Source: Maribacter sp. ACAM166 (GTDB lineage Bacteria > Bacteroidota > Bacteroidia > Flavobacteriales > Flavobacteriaceae). From it: 64,000 nt of DNA. The notes below the pieces were generated by a model. The model did no database searches and was not told where the DNA came from. It saw nothing but the letters and a program-made list of their open reading frames with translations. The DNA is taken from NCBI RefSeq assembly GCF_005771495.1, contig NZ_VAUW01000002.1, positions 124,001 through 188,000 of the forward strand, read 5' to 3'. The translations under genes were made by a program, and so were the position numbers. Of the stretch, positions 17,826 to 26,080 are shown one piece after another; position 1 is the first letter of the stretch; every line of letters starts with the position of its first letter.

Positions 17826-18560
17826 CTATTTTACTTTATGTGTTTCCTCAAAATTATCTAACTCCAATTCTTCATTTGGTTTTAGCTTAAAACGTCTTCT
17901 TAATATATATACGAAGAAATAGAGAAAAGGGGTGTCTAAAAATGCTATAAAAATCTTAAAAATAAATCCACTTACCACAAGACCGAAAAAAATATCCCAT
18001 GGTAAGACCTTAAAAACGCACAAGAGCCCCACTACGGTAAACGTATCTAAAAACTGCGAAAGAAAAGTTGAAAAATTATTACGCAACCACAAATACTTTC
18101 CGTTCGTAAGTTTTTTCCAAGAATGATAAATGGCAACATCTACATATTGAGCTAATAAATAAGCAATCATTGATGCTAAAACTGCTATAGGTGATAAAGC
18201 AAAAACTTGAGTGAACGTTTCATCATTTATAGGTGACGTAGGAATAGCAGGCGCTAACTCGGCCAATAAAATAATACCCATTGAAAAGAAGGATGCAAAA
18301 ATACCGGCGGTCACGATTTGATTCGCCATTTTTCTACCATAAATTTCAGAAATAAGGTCTGTAATTAAAAAGGTTATTGGATACGGCAAAATACCTACGG
18401 ATACTTCGAATAAGGAAACACCAAAGACAGTAAACCCACCGAACGGATTCCAATAAAAAAATTTCTGGAAAATAAGATTAGAAACCACCAAGGAAGTGAT
18501 AAACAAAGCTCCCAAATACAAATAAATACGATACGCCAGCTTCCTATCCTTTAACGTCAT
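17826..18560 (-). CDS. yhhQ: Queuosine precursor transporter (YhhQ/DUF165 family)
   Basis: Membrane protein of 244 residues with about six hydrophobic segments. Family markers: VVSNLIFQKFF, PYPITFLITDLISEIYGRK, a long TM region containing LLAQYVDVAIYHSWKK, and LRNNFSTFLSQFLDTFTVV. Members import preQ0/preQ1-type precursors for the tRNA nucleoside queuosine. The exact substrate here is inferred from the family. It sits 3 bases after sppA and immediately before the AsmA-like gene, a compact operon. The C-terminal tail after residue 225 is charged and cytoplasmic. Confidence 0.92.
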   Translation of the reverse strand: MTLKDRKLAYRIYLYLGALFITSLVVSNLIFQKFFYWNPFGGFTVFGVSLFEVSVGILPYPITFLITDLISEIYGRKMANQIVTAGIFASFFSMGIILLAELAPAIPTSPINDETFTQVFALSPIAVLASMIAYLLAQYVDVAIYHSWKKLTNGKYLWLRNNFSTFLSQFLDTFTVVGLLCVFKVLPWDIFFGLVVSGFIFKIFIAFLDTPFLYFFVYILRRRFKLKPNEELELDNFEETHKVK

Positions 18561-18563
18561 TTT

Positions 18564-20324
18564 CTACTTAATATCTAACGTAAAAGGCATTCTGGCCTGT
18601 ATCCCTTTTCGTTCTTTAAAAGATTTCAATTCCTTCAGAATTAAATAGGCCTCATCACCAATTTCATTCTTAATCAAATTCTCTTTGATTTGTATACTTG
18701 CGCCCTCCAAATCTTCCATAAAACGTTCAAAGCCACTTTTATATTTTGGAAACTTCTTAACACCATAAGACTCTAATTTAGCAATTTTAGCCGCGGCCGC
18801 TATAGCATCATCTAAATTACCTAATTCATCCACTAAGCCAATTTCTACCGCTTCGGTTCCGCTCCACACCCTACCCTGCGCAACACTGTCCACTTGAGCC
18901 ATCGTCATATTTCTACCATCTGAAACCCGCTGCAAAAACGTTTGATAGGTTTCTTCTATACTTTCTTGAACTTGATTCTTGAAGCTTTCTTGCATGGGCT
19001 CAAAGAGTGAGTATTCAACAGCATTTTTATTGGTCCCAACTTGTTCTGCGTTAATCCCAACTTTGTCTGCGAGTTCAGTCATATTAGGCACCATTCCAAA
19101 AACACCTATTGACCCAGTTATCGTAGTTGGTTCCGCAAATATTTTATCAGCACCAGCGGCAATATAATATCCACCAGACGCTGCAACGTTACCCATTGAA
19201 ACCACCACTGGCTTTACTTTCTTAGTAAGCGAAACTTCCCTCCAAATAATATCAGAAGTTAAGGCACTACCACCAGGCGAATTCACTCTTAAAACTACAG
19301 CCTTCACATTGTCGTCTTCACGTGCTTTTATTAACGCCTCATTGATTATTCCTTGACCAATAATATTCGGACCACCTTCTCCATAGAAAATTTCTCCTTG
19401 TGCGAAAACAACAGCAATCTTGTCATCGCCGTTTTTTAAATTCTTCTTGTTGGAATACTTTACATAATCATCTAAGGTGCTGTAATTAATGTCATTATCT
19501 TTTTTAACATCTAAAGCTTTAGACAATTTCCTCTCATATTCATCGTAAAAAATAACGTCATCGACCAAACCAGATTGTTTAGCATACTTAGGCATTCTTC
19601 CCCCTAATGTATCTGCTATAACATTTAAATCAGATTCAGAAATTGACCTAGTTCGTGCAATATCGGCCACCATAGAATTCCACAGAGATTGTAATAAGGC
19701 AGATAATTGAGTTCTGTTTGCTTCACTCATCATATTCTCCAAATAGGGTTCGACTGCACTTTTATATTTACCATGACGAATTACCTCCATTTTAACGCCA
19801 GATTTCTCCTGTAATTCTTTAAAATAAAGCACTTCAGTTGACAACCCTTTAAAATCAAGCACACCTACCGGATTCATAAAAATAGAATCTGCCACACTTG
19901 CTAAATAATAATCACGTTGCATATAGAAATCTGCGTACGCATATATAAATTTACCGTCTACCTTAAAATTTTCTAGTGAACTTCTAATCGCTTGGGTCTG
20001 AGCTAAGCCAGCCATAATGAAATTGTTATTTATGCTTATCCCCTTAATACGGTCATCATTTTTCGCAACCTCTATCGCATGAATTATTTCGTCCAACCCT
20101 TGTGATTTCTCAAATATGCCCGAAAAAGGATCCAACTCGTTCGTACCGGTATAGTCTGAAATAGGACGTTGTAACTGAAGTTCTAATATAGAATTATCTT
20201 CAATGGCAACCGTATCTTCACTGCTACCCAAAAGACTAATAAAAATCAAAAACATTACGAATAAGATTCCAAAAGCGAACAAGGAACCCAAAATAGAAGC
20301 TAAAAAATTTCTCAAAAAATTCAT
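18564..20324 (-). CDS. sppA: Signal peptide peptidase SppA, 67K type
   Basis: Membrane-bound Ser/Lys peptidase that degrades cleaved signal peptides. Protein of 586 residues with one N-terminal membrane helix (residues 8-32) and two ClpP-like halves, the long 67K form. The catalytic Lys188 is in RHGKYKSAVEPY of the first half. The nucleophile Ser383 is in VVVSMGNVAASGGYYIAAG of the second half, followed by ITGSIGVFG. NSPGGSALTSD is the usual substrate loop. It is first in a three-gene operon with the queuosine precursor transporter and the AsmA-like gene. It is divergent from the folK-dNK gene. Confidence 0.96.
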   Translation of the reverse strand: MNFLRNFLASILGSLFAFGILFVMFLIFISLLGSSEDTVAIEDNSILELQLQRPISDYTGTNELDPFSGIFEKSQGLDEIIHAIEVAKNDDRIKGISINNNFIMAGLAQTQAIRSSLENFKVDGKFIYAYADFYMQRDYYLASVADSIFMNPVGVLDFKGLSTEVLYFKELQEKSGVKMEVIRHGKYKSAVEPYLENMMSEANRTQLSALLQSLWNSMVADIARTRSISESDLNVIADTLGGRMPKYAKQSGLVDDVIFYDEYERKLSKALDVKKDNDINYSTLDDYVKYSNKKNLKNGDDKIAVVFAQGEIFYGEGGPNIIGQGIINEALIKAREDDNVKAVVLRVNSPGGSALTSDIIWREVSLTKKVKPVVVSMGNVAASGGYYIAAGADKIFAEPTTITGSIGVFGMVPNMTELADKVGINAEQVGTNKNAVEYSLFEPMQESFKNQVQESIEETYQTFLQRVSDGRNMTMAQVDSVAQGRVWSGTEAVEIGLVDELGNLDDAIAAAAKIAKLESYGVKKFPKYKSGFERFMEDLEGASIQIKENLIKNEIGDEAYLILKELKSFKERKGIQARMPFTLDIK

Positions 20325-20349
20325 GTAAATTTTTCTTTTAAATAGTCAA

Positions 20350-20357
20350 CAAAGATA
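20350..20357 (-). promoter_or_regulatory. Candidate -7 element of sppA
   Basis: Minus strand TATCTTTG, an exact TAnnTTTG match 26 bases before the sppA start. No -33 TTG is found at normal spacing. Confidence 0.45.
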
Positions 20358-20396
20358 ACCAATGTGAATATGTTTTACTTATTTTGTTCTCTTATT

Positions 20397-21542
20397 ATGA
20401 GAGTATACAAATCAGCATTTTTATCTATTGGAAGTAATTTAGGAAACAGGGAATTCCTATTACAAAAAGCTATTTTCGAAATAGTCAAAAAAACCGGAGA
20501 AATTAAACAGGTCTCGGCTATTTACGAAACAACTTCTTGGGGTTTTAAAGCCGAAGATTTTTTAAATGCATGTGTAGAAATTCAAACGTTATTGACGCCA
20601 GAAAATCTATTATCAGCCATTTTAGAAATTGAAAAAAAATTTGGTAGACTACGAAATGATAGCGAAGGCTATCAAAGTAGAACACTTGACATTGATATTA
20701 TTTATTATGAGAAGGATATCATTGAAACATCCATTTTAACGGTACCACATCCTAAAATGCAAGACCGTAAATTCATTCTAAAGCCTTTGGCAGATATTAC
20801 ACCACAATTCTACCACCCCATACTAAACAAAGACACTAGAAATATTTTACAAGAATGCAAGGATAAAAGTGTGATTACAAGATCAACAAAAAAGCTATTT
20901 ATAAACAGACATTCATTTTTCGCTAGTTTAGAATATGTAGCCATTGAAGGTAATATAGGTGCAGGGAAAACAACTTTAGCAACAAAAATTGCTGATGATT
21001 TTAATGCTAAATTGATTTTAGAACGATTTGCCGAAAACCCATTTCTTCCAAGCTTCTATGAAGACCAAGCCAGGTATGCTTTTCCATTAGAGATGTCATT
21101 CTTAGCAGATCGCTATCAACAATTTACAGAAGACACCAATCAACTAGATTTATTTAAAAGTTTTATGGTTAGTGATTATGATATTTACAAATCTCTCATT
21201 TTCTCAAAAGTAACCCTACAACAGAATGAGTTTGAACTGTATCGTAAAGTGTTTAACTTCATGTACAAAGAGGTTAAAAAACCAAGAATATACGTTTATC
21301 TATATCAAACCACAGAACGGCTATTACAACAAATCAAACAACGTGGTAGGGACTATGAACAGAACATTGATCTCTCATACCTGGAACGAATCAACAGAGG
21401 TTATTTTGATTTTCTAAAAACCTACCCTAAAGAAAATCAATTAGTTATAAACGTTAGCGAATTAGATTTTGTAAGCCAGAAAAGTGATTATAAAAACATA
21501 TTGACTCAAATTGAAGATTTTGCATTAGCTTCCTTATCGTAA
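20397..21542 (+). CDS. folK: Fused HPPK (FolK) and deoxynucleoside kinase
   Basis: Protein of 381 residues from ATG 20397 (MRVYKSAFLSIGSNLGNRE). An in-frame GTG 33 bases upstream is less likely. Residues 1-150 are 6-hydroxymethyl-7,8-dihydropterin pyrophosphokinase: SIGSNLGNRE, YETTSWGF, IEKKFGRLR, SRTLDIDIIYY and VPHPKMQDRKFILKPL. This is the folate pathway. Residues 175-381 are a deoxynucleoside kinase: P-loop GNIGAGKT at 185-192, ERFAENPFLPSFYED, FLADRYQQF and RGRDYEQNIDLSYLERIN. One polypeptide thus joins folate synthesis to dNTP salvage. There is no internal stop or restart between the domains, so it is a true fusion. Confidence 0.93.
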   Translation: MRVYKSAFLSIGSNLGNREFLLQKAIFEIVKKTGEIKQVSAIYETTSWGFKAEDFLNACVEIQTLLTPENLLSAILEIEKKFGRLRNDSEGYQSRTLDIDIIYYEKDIIETSILTVPHPKMQDRKFILKPLADITPQFYHPILNKDTRNILQECKDKSVITRSTKKLFINRHSFFASLEYVAIEGNIGAGKTTLATKIADDFNAKLILERFAENPFLPSFYEDQARYAFPLEMSFLADRYQQFTEDTNQLDLFKSFMVSDYDIYKSLIFSKVTLQQNEFELYRKVFNFMYKEVKKPRIYVYLYQTTERLLQQIKQRGRDYEQNIDLSYLERINRGYFDFLKTYPKENQLVINVSELDFVSQKSDYKNILTQIEDFALASLS

Positions 21543-21548
21543 CATATA

Positions 21549-21570
21549 TTTACGCAATTTCTTGCGTAAA
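21549..21570 (+). other. Hairpin after folK-dNK
   Basis: Perfect 9-base-pair inverted repeat (TTTACGCAA, 4-base loop, TTGCGTAAA) starting 7 bases after the stop codon. No T tract follows, so it may stabilise the 3' end rather than terminate. Confidence 0.4.
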
Positions 21571-21630
21571 TGAAAAGGTTTCACTTTATTGCAACTTGCT
21601 AATAGCAACTAACTAACTCAAACTATACTT

Positions 21631-21659
21631 AAAAACCTGGTCTACGACTAGGTTTTTTT
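21631..21659. terminator. Terminator between convergent folK-dNK and TrmH genes
   Basis: Twelve-pair stem (21631-21642 with 21646-21657, one G-U pair), 3-base loop, with T7 on the plus strand and T-rich sequence on the minus strand. It touches the stop codon of the minus-strand methyltransferase gene. Confidence 0.85.
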
Positions 21660-22188
21660 ATGCGTTTAATTTACTCCAGCAATCCCAAACCACTACGCCT
21701 ACACTGACTGCAATATTCAAGGAATGCTTTGTTCCAAATTGAGGAATCTCCAACACCTCATCACTTTCAGAAACCACATTTTGGGACACTCCCTTAACTT
21801 CGTTTCCGAAAATAAGCACCTGCTTTTTATCCTTTGCAGGAATAAAAGAATTTAATTGAGTCGCATTCTCGGCTTGTTCCACTGAAACAACATAACAGTT
21901 TTCAGCCTTCAACTTTTCCACCAATGCATAAGTATCGGTCACGTATTCCCAATCTACACTTTCAGTAGCCCCCAAAGCGGTCTTATGTATGTCTTTATGC
22001 GGTGGTTGCGCAGTAATACCACACAAATATATTTTTTCTACTAGAAAAGCATCGGCCGTTCTAAATACAGAACCAATATTATTCAAGCTGCGAATATTAT
22101 CTAAAACAATAATAACAGGAGTTTTCCCAGCAAGCTTAAATGCTTGAACATCCTTTCTATCCAATTCCTCATTTCTAAGTTTTCTCAT
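21658..22188 (-). CDS. TrmH/SpoU-family RNA methyltransferase
   Basis: Protein of 176 residues with all three SPOUT motifs: LDNIRSLNNIGSVFRTADAF at residues 29-48, LIFGNEVKGVS at 125-135, and IPQFGTKHSLNIAVSVGV at 148-165. The family 2'-O-methylates tRNA or rRNA ribose using S-adenosylmethionine through a knotted fold. Its length matches the catalytic domain with little extra N-terminal sequence. The target RNA cannot be named. It is convergent with folK-dNK and divergent from mutS. Confidence 0.9.
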   Translation of the reverse strand: MRKLRNEELDRKDVQAFKLAGKTPVIIVLDNIRSLNNIGSVFRTADAFLVEKIYLCGITAQPPHKDIHKTALGATESVDWEYVTDTYALVEKLKAENCYVVSVEQAENATQLNSFIPAKDKKQVLIFGNEVKGVSQNVVSESDEVLEIPQFGTKHSLNIAVSVGVVVWDCWSKLNA

Positions 22189-22315
22189 ACTTTTCTTTTC
22201 ATTACTATTGGTAAATCAATACGATAAACTTATCCGCAAATATCAACAATGATTTAAAATCCATGGATAAAATCTTACTTTCGTGAAGGTGCAAAATTAA
22301 TGAGATAAAGACAAA

Positions 22316-24937
22316 GTGGTGGATAAAAGCAAGACAAAAAAGGTGACCCCTTTAATGAAACAGTACAATACCATCAAGACCAAATATCCTGATGCATTAT
22401 TACTCTTTCGTGTAGGCGATTTCTATGAAACTTTTGGTGAAGATGCTGTTAAGGCATCACGTATTTTAGGCATCATTCTAACCCACAGAAATAATGGCGG
22501 CGAACGTACCGAATTGGCTGGCTTTCCCCACCATTCCTTGAACACATATTTACCCAAACTGGTGAAAGCAGGACTACGGGTAGCTATCTGTGACCAACTA
22601 GAGGACCCAAAACAAACTAAAACTATTGTCAAAAGAGGTGTTACCGAATTGGTAACCCCAGGCGTGGCAATGAACGATGACATACTTCACGCCAAAACAA
22701 ATAATTTTCTTTGTGCGATTCACTTTGGAAGAAAAAAAATCGGAATTTCTTTTGTCGACATATCAACAGGTGAGTTCTTAACCTCGGAGGGCGGGGAAGA
22801 ACAAATCGATAAATTACTACAGAACTTTGCTCCAAATGAAGTTTTGCTTTCAAAGACACATAAAAAAGAGTTCACTGAAGTATTTGGTAAAAACCATCAT
22901 CTATTTTATCTAGAAGACTGGGTGTTTCAAGAAGACTATGCTCTTGAAAACCTTAGGTCACACTTTAAAACAAACACCTTAAAAGGTTTTGGTGTTGATC
23001 ATTTGTCTTGTGGTGTCATTGCTGCTGGCGTGATACTACATTATTTGGGAGAAACCCAACACCGGCAATTACAACACATTTCTAAATTACAACGTATTGC
23101 AGAAGATGATTATATTTGGATGGACCGGTTCACCATTAGAAACCTAGAACTTTATCATTCAAACAACGCAAATGCGGTAACACTTTTAGATGTTATTGAC
23201 AAGACCATTTCGCCAATGGGAGGGCGTATGATCAAAAGGTGGTTGGCCTTACCTTTAAAAAACCTAGAGAAAATAAAAAGAAGACAACAGATTGTATCTT
23301 TTTTATATGATCAAGATGTAACTCTCGAAAAATTTCAGCACCATATTAAAGAGATGGGCGATTTGGAACGTTTAATTTCAAAAATCGCAACAGGAAAGGC
23401 AAACCCTAAAGAAGTAGTTCAACTAAAAAACTCATTGGAAGCTTTGATTCCAATCAAACAATTGGCAACCGCTTCTAAAAATGAAGCTTTAGCACTTACA
23501 GGCGATCAACTACAATCTTGCGACCTTTTGAGAGCGAAAATCAGAGAAATGCTTAGCGAAGATGCTCCCGTTAATCTAGCAAAAGGTAGCACAATTGCAA
23601 CTGGTTTTTCTGAAGAGTTAGATGATCTTAGAGGATTAGCTACTTCAGGGAAAAACTATTTAAAAAGCATGTTAGAACGGGAGACCGCCGCAACCGGTAT
23701 AAGCTCTCTTAAAATTGCCTCGAACAATGTATTTGGCTATTACATAGAAGTTAGGAACACCCATAAAGATAAAGTGCCAGACACTTGGACCCGTAAACAG
23801 ACCTTAGTTAATGCAGAACGTTATATTACAGAAGAGTTAAAAGAATATGAAGCAAAAATACTAGGTGCGGAGGACCGAATATTAAGTTTGGAGCAACAAT
23901 TATTTTCTCAGTTGGTCGTATGGATGCAAGAATATATTGCCCCCGTACAGCGTAACGCACAGCTTATTGCACAGCTTGACTGCCTCTGTGGTTTCGCCCA
24001 GTTAGCAAAAGAAAATGCATATAACTGCCCCGAACTTAATGACTCCACAGATTTACAAATAACTGATGGTAGGCATCCGGTTATCGAGAAACAACTTCCT
24101 TTAGGAGAACAATATATCACCAACAACCTACAGTTAGATCGATCTAACCAACAATTCATTATGATTACCGGCCCCAATATGAGTGGTAAATCCGCATTAT
24201 TGCGACAAACTGCCTTGATTGTACTACTTGCACAAATGGGGAGTTTTGTACCTGCTGAGCGCGCACAAATAGGTGTAGTCGATAAAATATTTACACGGGT
24301 GGGTGCAAGTGATAATATTTCGATGGGAGAATCAACGTTCATGGTTGAAATGAACGAAACCGCATCTATACTTAATAATCTTTCTGAACGCAGTCTCGTT
24401 TTATTAGATGAAATTGGTAGAGGTACTAGTACGTATGATGGTATATCTATAGCATGGGCTATTTCCGAGTATCTACATGAGCACCCTGCTAGAGCTAAAA
24501 CAATGTTCGCCACCCATTACCATGAACTTAATGAGATGACGAATACTTTTAATCGCATTAAAAACTTTAATGTGTCAATTAAAGAATTGAAGGATACTGT
24601 TTTATTTCTGCGAAAATTGGTGCCTGGTGGTAGTGAACATAGTTTTGGTATTCATGTTGCAAAAATGGCAGGAATGCCACAACAAGTAATTCAAAAAGCC
24701 AATAAAATTTTAAAAAAGCTAGAAAGTTCGCATGCAAATGGTGAATTGGGCGACCAACTTAAAAGCACATCGAATGAAATGCAACTTAGCTTTTTCAATT
24801 TAGATGATCCATTATTGGAAGAAATTAAAGAGGAAATCACTCATTTAGACATAGATACCTTAACTCCAGTAGAAGCATTAATGAAATTAAACGAGATTAA
24901 ACGATTGCTTACGAAGAACCAGAAAGCGACCTCTTAA
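22316..24937 (+). CDS. mutS: DNA mismatch repair protein MutS
   Basis: Recognises mismatches and starts repair. Protein of 873 residues. The mismatch-binding motif [10 protein letters not shown] has the Phe-Tyr-Glu at 36-38. The ATPase Walker A is GPNMSGKS at residues 619-626, followed by [14 protein letters not shown], the Walker B region [16 protein letters not shown] and ATHYHEL. The frame begins with two GTG codons in a row (22316 and 22319). The first in-frame ATG is codon 14 and would remove the conserved VTPLMKQY region, so a GTG start is preferred. A near-consensus -7 box (TACTTTCG) lies at 22276-22283. Confidence 0.97.
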   Translation: MVDKSKTKKVTPLMKQYNTIKTKYPDALLLFRVGDFYETFGEDAVKASRILGIILTHRNNGGERTELAGFPHHSLNTYLPKLVKAGLRVAICDQLEDPKQTKTIVKRGVTELVTPGVAMNDDILHAKTNNFLCAIHFGRKKIGISFVDISTGEFLTSEGGEEQIDKLLQNFAPNEVLLSKTHKKEFTEVFGKNHHLFYLEDWVFQEDYALENLRSHFKTNTLKGFGVDHLSCGVIAAGVILHYLGETQHRQLQHISKLQRIAEDDYIWMDRFTIRNLELYHSNNANAVTLLDVIDKTISPMGGRMIKRWLALPLKNLEKIKRRQQIVSFLYDQDVTLEKFQHHIKEMGDLERLISKIATGKANPKEVVQLKNSLEALIPIKQLATASKNEALALTGDQLQSCDLLRAKIREMLSEDAPVNLAKGSTIATGFSEELDDLRGLATSGKNYLKSMLERETAATGISSLKIASNNVFGYYIEVRNTHKDKVPDTWTRKQTLVNAERYITEELKEYEAKILGAEDRILSLEQQLFSQLVVWMQEYIAPVQRNAQLIAQLDCLCGFAQLAKENAYNCPELNDSTDLQITDGRHPVIEKQLPLGEQYITNNLQLDRSNQQFIMITGPNMSGKSALLRQTALIVLLAQMGSFVPAERAQIGVVDKIFTRVGASDNISMGESTFMVEMNETASILNNLSERSLVLLDEIGRGTSTYDGISIAWAISEYLHEHPARAKTMFATHYHELNEMTNTFNRIKNFNVSIKELKDTVLFLRKLVPGGSEHSFGIHVAKMAGMPQQVIQKANKILKKLESSHANGELGDQLKSTSNEMQLSFFNLDDPLLEEIKEEITHLDIDTLTPVEALMKLNEIKRLLTKNQKATS

Positions 24938-24966
24938 TATTTTTTATTTCTTTTGCTTAAAATTAC

Positions 24967-24996
24967 TTTGGTTTTTACATAATTGTGTTAAATTTG
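24967..24996 (+). promoter_or_regulatory. Promoter of the tRNA-Gly/tRNA-Leu pair
   Basis: TTTG at 24967-24970, an 18-base spacer and TAAATTTG at 24989-24996, a full match to the Bacteroidota consensus, 38 bases upstream of the tRNA-Gly 5' end. Confidence 0.8.
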
Positions 24997-25034
24997 CACC
25001 CGCATCTTTTCAGAGATGTACGTTCTTATAACTT

Positions 25035-25107
25035 GCGAAAATAGCTCAGCTGGTAGAGCGCCACCTTGCCAAGGTGGAGGTCGCGGGTTCGAATCCCGTT
25101 TTTCGCT
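25035..25107 (+). tRNA. tRNA-Gly (anticodon GCC)
   Basis: Seventy-three bases that fold into a full cloverleaf: acceptor GCGAAAA with TTTTCGC, discriminator T, D-arm AGCTCAGCTGGTAGAGC, anticodon loop TTGCCAA on a CCACC/GGTGG stem, and T-arm CGGGTTCGAATCCCG. CCA is not encoded. A promoter lies just upstream and tRNA-Leu follows. Confidence 0.97.
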
Positions 25108-25152
25108 CATAAAATGTTGATTATCAGCATTTTTTATTTAAATACCAAGTAT

Positions 25153-25236
25153 GCTCGAGTGGTGGAATTGGTAGACACGCCGGACTTAAAATCCTGTGCT
25201 CTTTGGGGCGTGCGGGTTCAAGTCCCGCCTCGAGTA
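25153..25236 (+). tRNA. tRNA-Leu (anticodon TAA)
   Basis: Eighty-four bases with the long variable arm of class II tRNAs. The acceptor stem is GCTCGAG with CTCGAGT (first pair G-U), discriminator A. The D-arm is GTGGAATTGGTAGACAC, the anticodon loop CTTAAAA gives TAA, the variable arm is GCTC/GGGC, and the T-arm is GCGGGTTCAAGTCCCGC. CCA is not encoded. The anticodon stem CCGGA/TCCTG contains one C-U mismatch at the second pair. Confidence 0.95.
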
Positions 25237-25238
25237 CT

Positions 25239-25276
25239 AAAACCCTTGTTAATCGTTTGATTTTCAAGGGTTTTTT
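25239..25276 (+). terminator. Terminator after the tRNA pair
   Basis: Ten-base-pair stem AAAACCCTTG/CAAGGGTTTT (25239-25248 with 25265-25274), 16-base loop, six T residues. It directly follows tRNA-Leu. Confidence 0.8.
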
Positions 25277-25328
25277 ATTTTATCCTTAATGGTAAGATTT
25301 ACTACGTGATTCTTTTAACCTAATTAAA

Positions 25329-25364
25329 TTTGAAATTATACGGTATTCATTACCTTTAAATTTG
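25329..25364 (+). promoter_or_regulatory. Candidate promoter of the SanA-like gene
   Basis: TTTG at 25329-25332 and TAAATTTG at 25357-25364, spacer 24 bases, slightly longer than usual. A tandem 11-base repeat (unit GATTTTAATTA, two copies at 25364-25385) fills the leader up to the ATG. Confidence 0.45.
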
Positions 25365-25386
25365 ATTTTAATTAGATTTTAATTAG

Positions 25387-26022
25387 ATGCTAAAAAATAT
25401 ATTTAAAGTTATAGGAACCTTATTACTTGTGTTATTCACGCTGATTGTAGCTTGTAATTTCACAATATCTAATACTACTGAAGACAAAACGTACTCTGAT
25501 ATAAATACAATCCCAACGAATAGAGTGGGCCTGATATTAGGAACGTCTAGTAGAACTACTGATGGCTCCTCCAACCCTTACTATACACACCGAATAGATG
25601 CTGCGATAACACTATATCAGGCAGGTAAGATTAAATTCATATTGGTTAGTGGTGATAATGAAACCATTTATTACAATGAGCCAAATACAATTAAAAAAGA
25701 TTTGGTTAAGGCAGGTATTCCTGAACACGTCATCTTCTTAGACTATGCGGGATTTCGGACTTTAGATTCTATGGTTCGTGCCAAGTTTATTTTTCGCCTA
25801 GATAAGGTTACTGTAATCTCCCAAAAATTTCATAACGAAAGGGCTATTTATATAGCGCAGCAAAAAGGGTTAAACGCAATTGGTTTTAACGCCGAAGATC
25901 TATCTACTACCCAAGGGTTCAAGGTTCAGTTAAGAGAATACTTTGCACGTGTGAAAGTTTTTATAGACATTCTATTAAACACACAACCTAAATTTTATGG
26001 AGATTCCATAGAAATTAAATAG
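25387..26022 (+). CDS. SanA/ElyC/YdcF-family (DUF218) envelope protein
   Basis: Protein of 211 residues with one N-terminal hydrophobic segment (residues 6-25). This could be an uncleaved anchor or a weak lipobox (LIVAC, Cys23). The DUF218 domain follows: RVGLILGTSSRT, YYTHRIDAAITLYQAGKI, FILVSGDNE, and an acid-rich DYAGFRTLDSMVRAKFIF region, ending with VTVISQKFHNERAIYIAQ. SanA-type proteins affect envelope permeability and peptidoglycan in E. coli. The biochemical activity is unsettled. It is monocistronic or joined to the Nramp gene 58 bases downstream. Confidence 0.87.
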   Translation: MLKNIFKVIGTLLLVLFTLIVACNFTISNTTEDKTYSDINTIPTNRVGLILGTSSRTTDGSSNPYYTHRIDAAITLYQAGKIKFILVSGDNETIYYNEPNTIKKDLVKAGIPEHVIFLDYAGFRTLDSMVRAKFIFRLDKVTVISQKFHNERAIYIAQQKGLNAIGFNAEDLSTTQGFKVQLREYFARVKVFIDILLNTQPKFYGDSIEIK

Positions 26023-26080
26023 TTTTCAAGGCATTACATAAATAGTTTAAATTTATGGGCACCAACCAATTCCATGAACC

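Noticed and set aside
23908..24513. Minus-strand frame of 201 codons inside mutS
   Set aside because: It is antisense to the conserved MutS ATPase domain with no own motifs.
25066..25260. Plus-strand frame spanning both tRNA genes
   Set aside because: It is composed almost wholly of tRNA sequence.
25364..25385. Two tandem copies of GATTTTAATTA before the SanA-like gene
   Set aside because: A short AT-rich duplication of only two units, likely slippage; noted under the promoter entry only.
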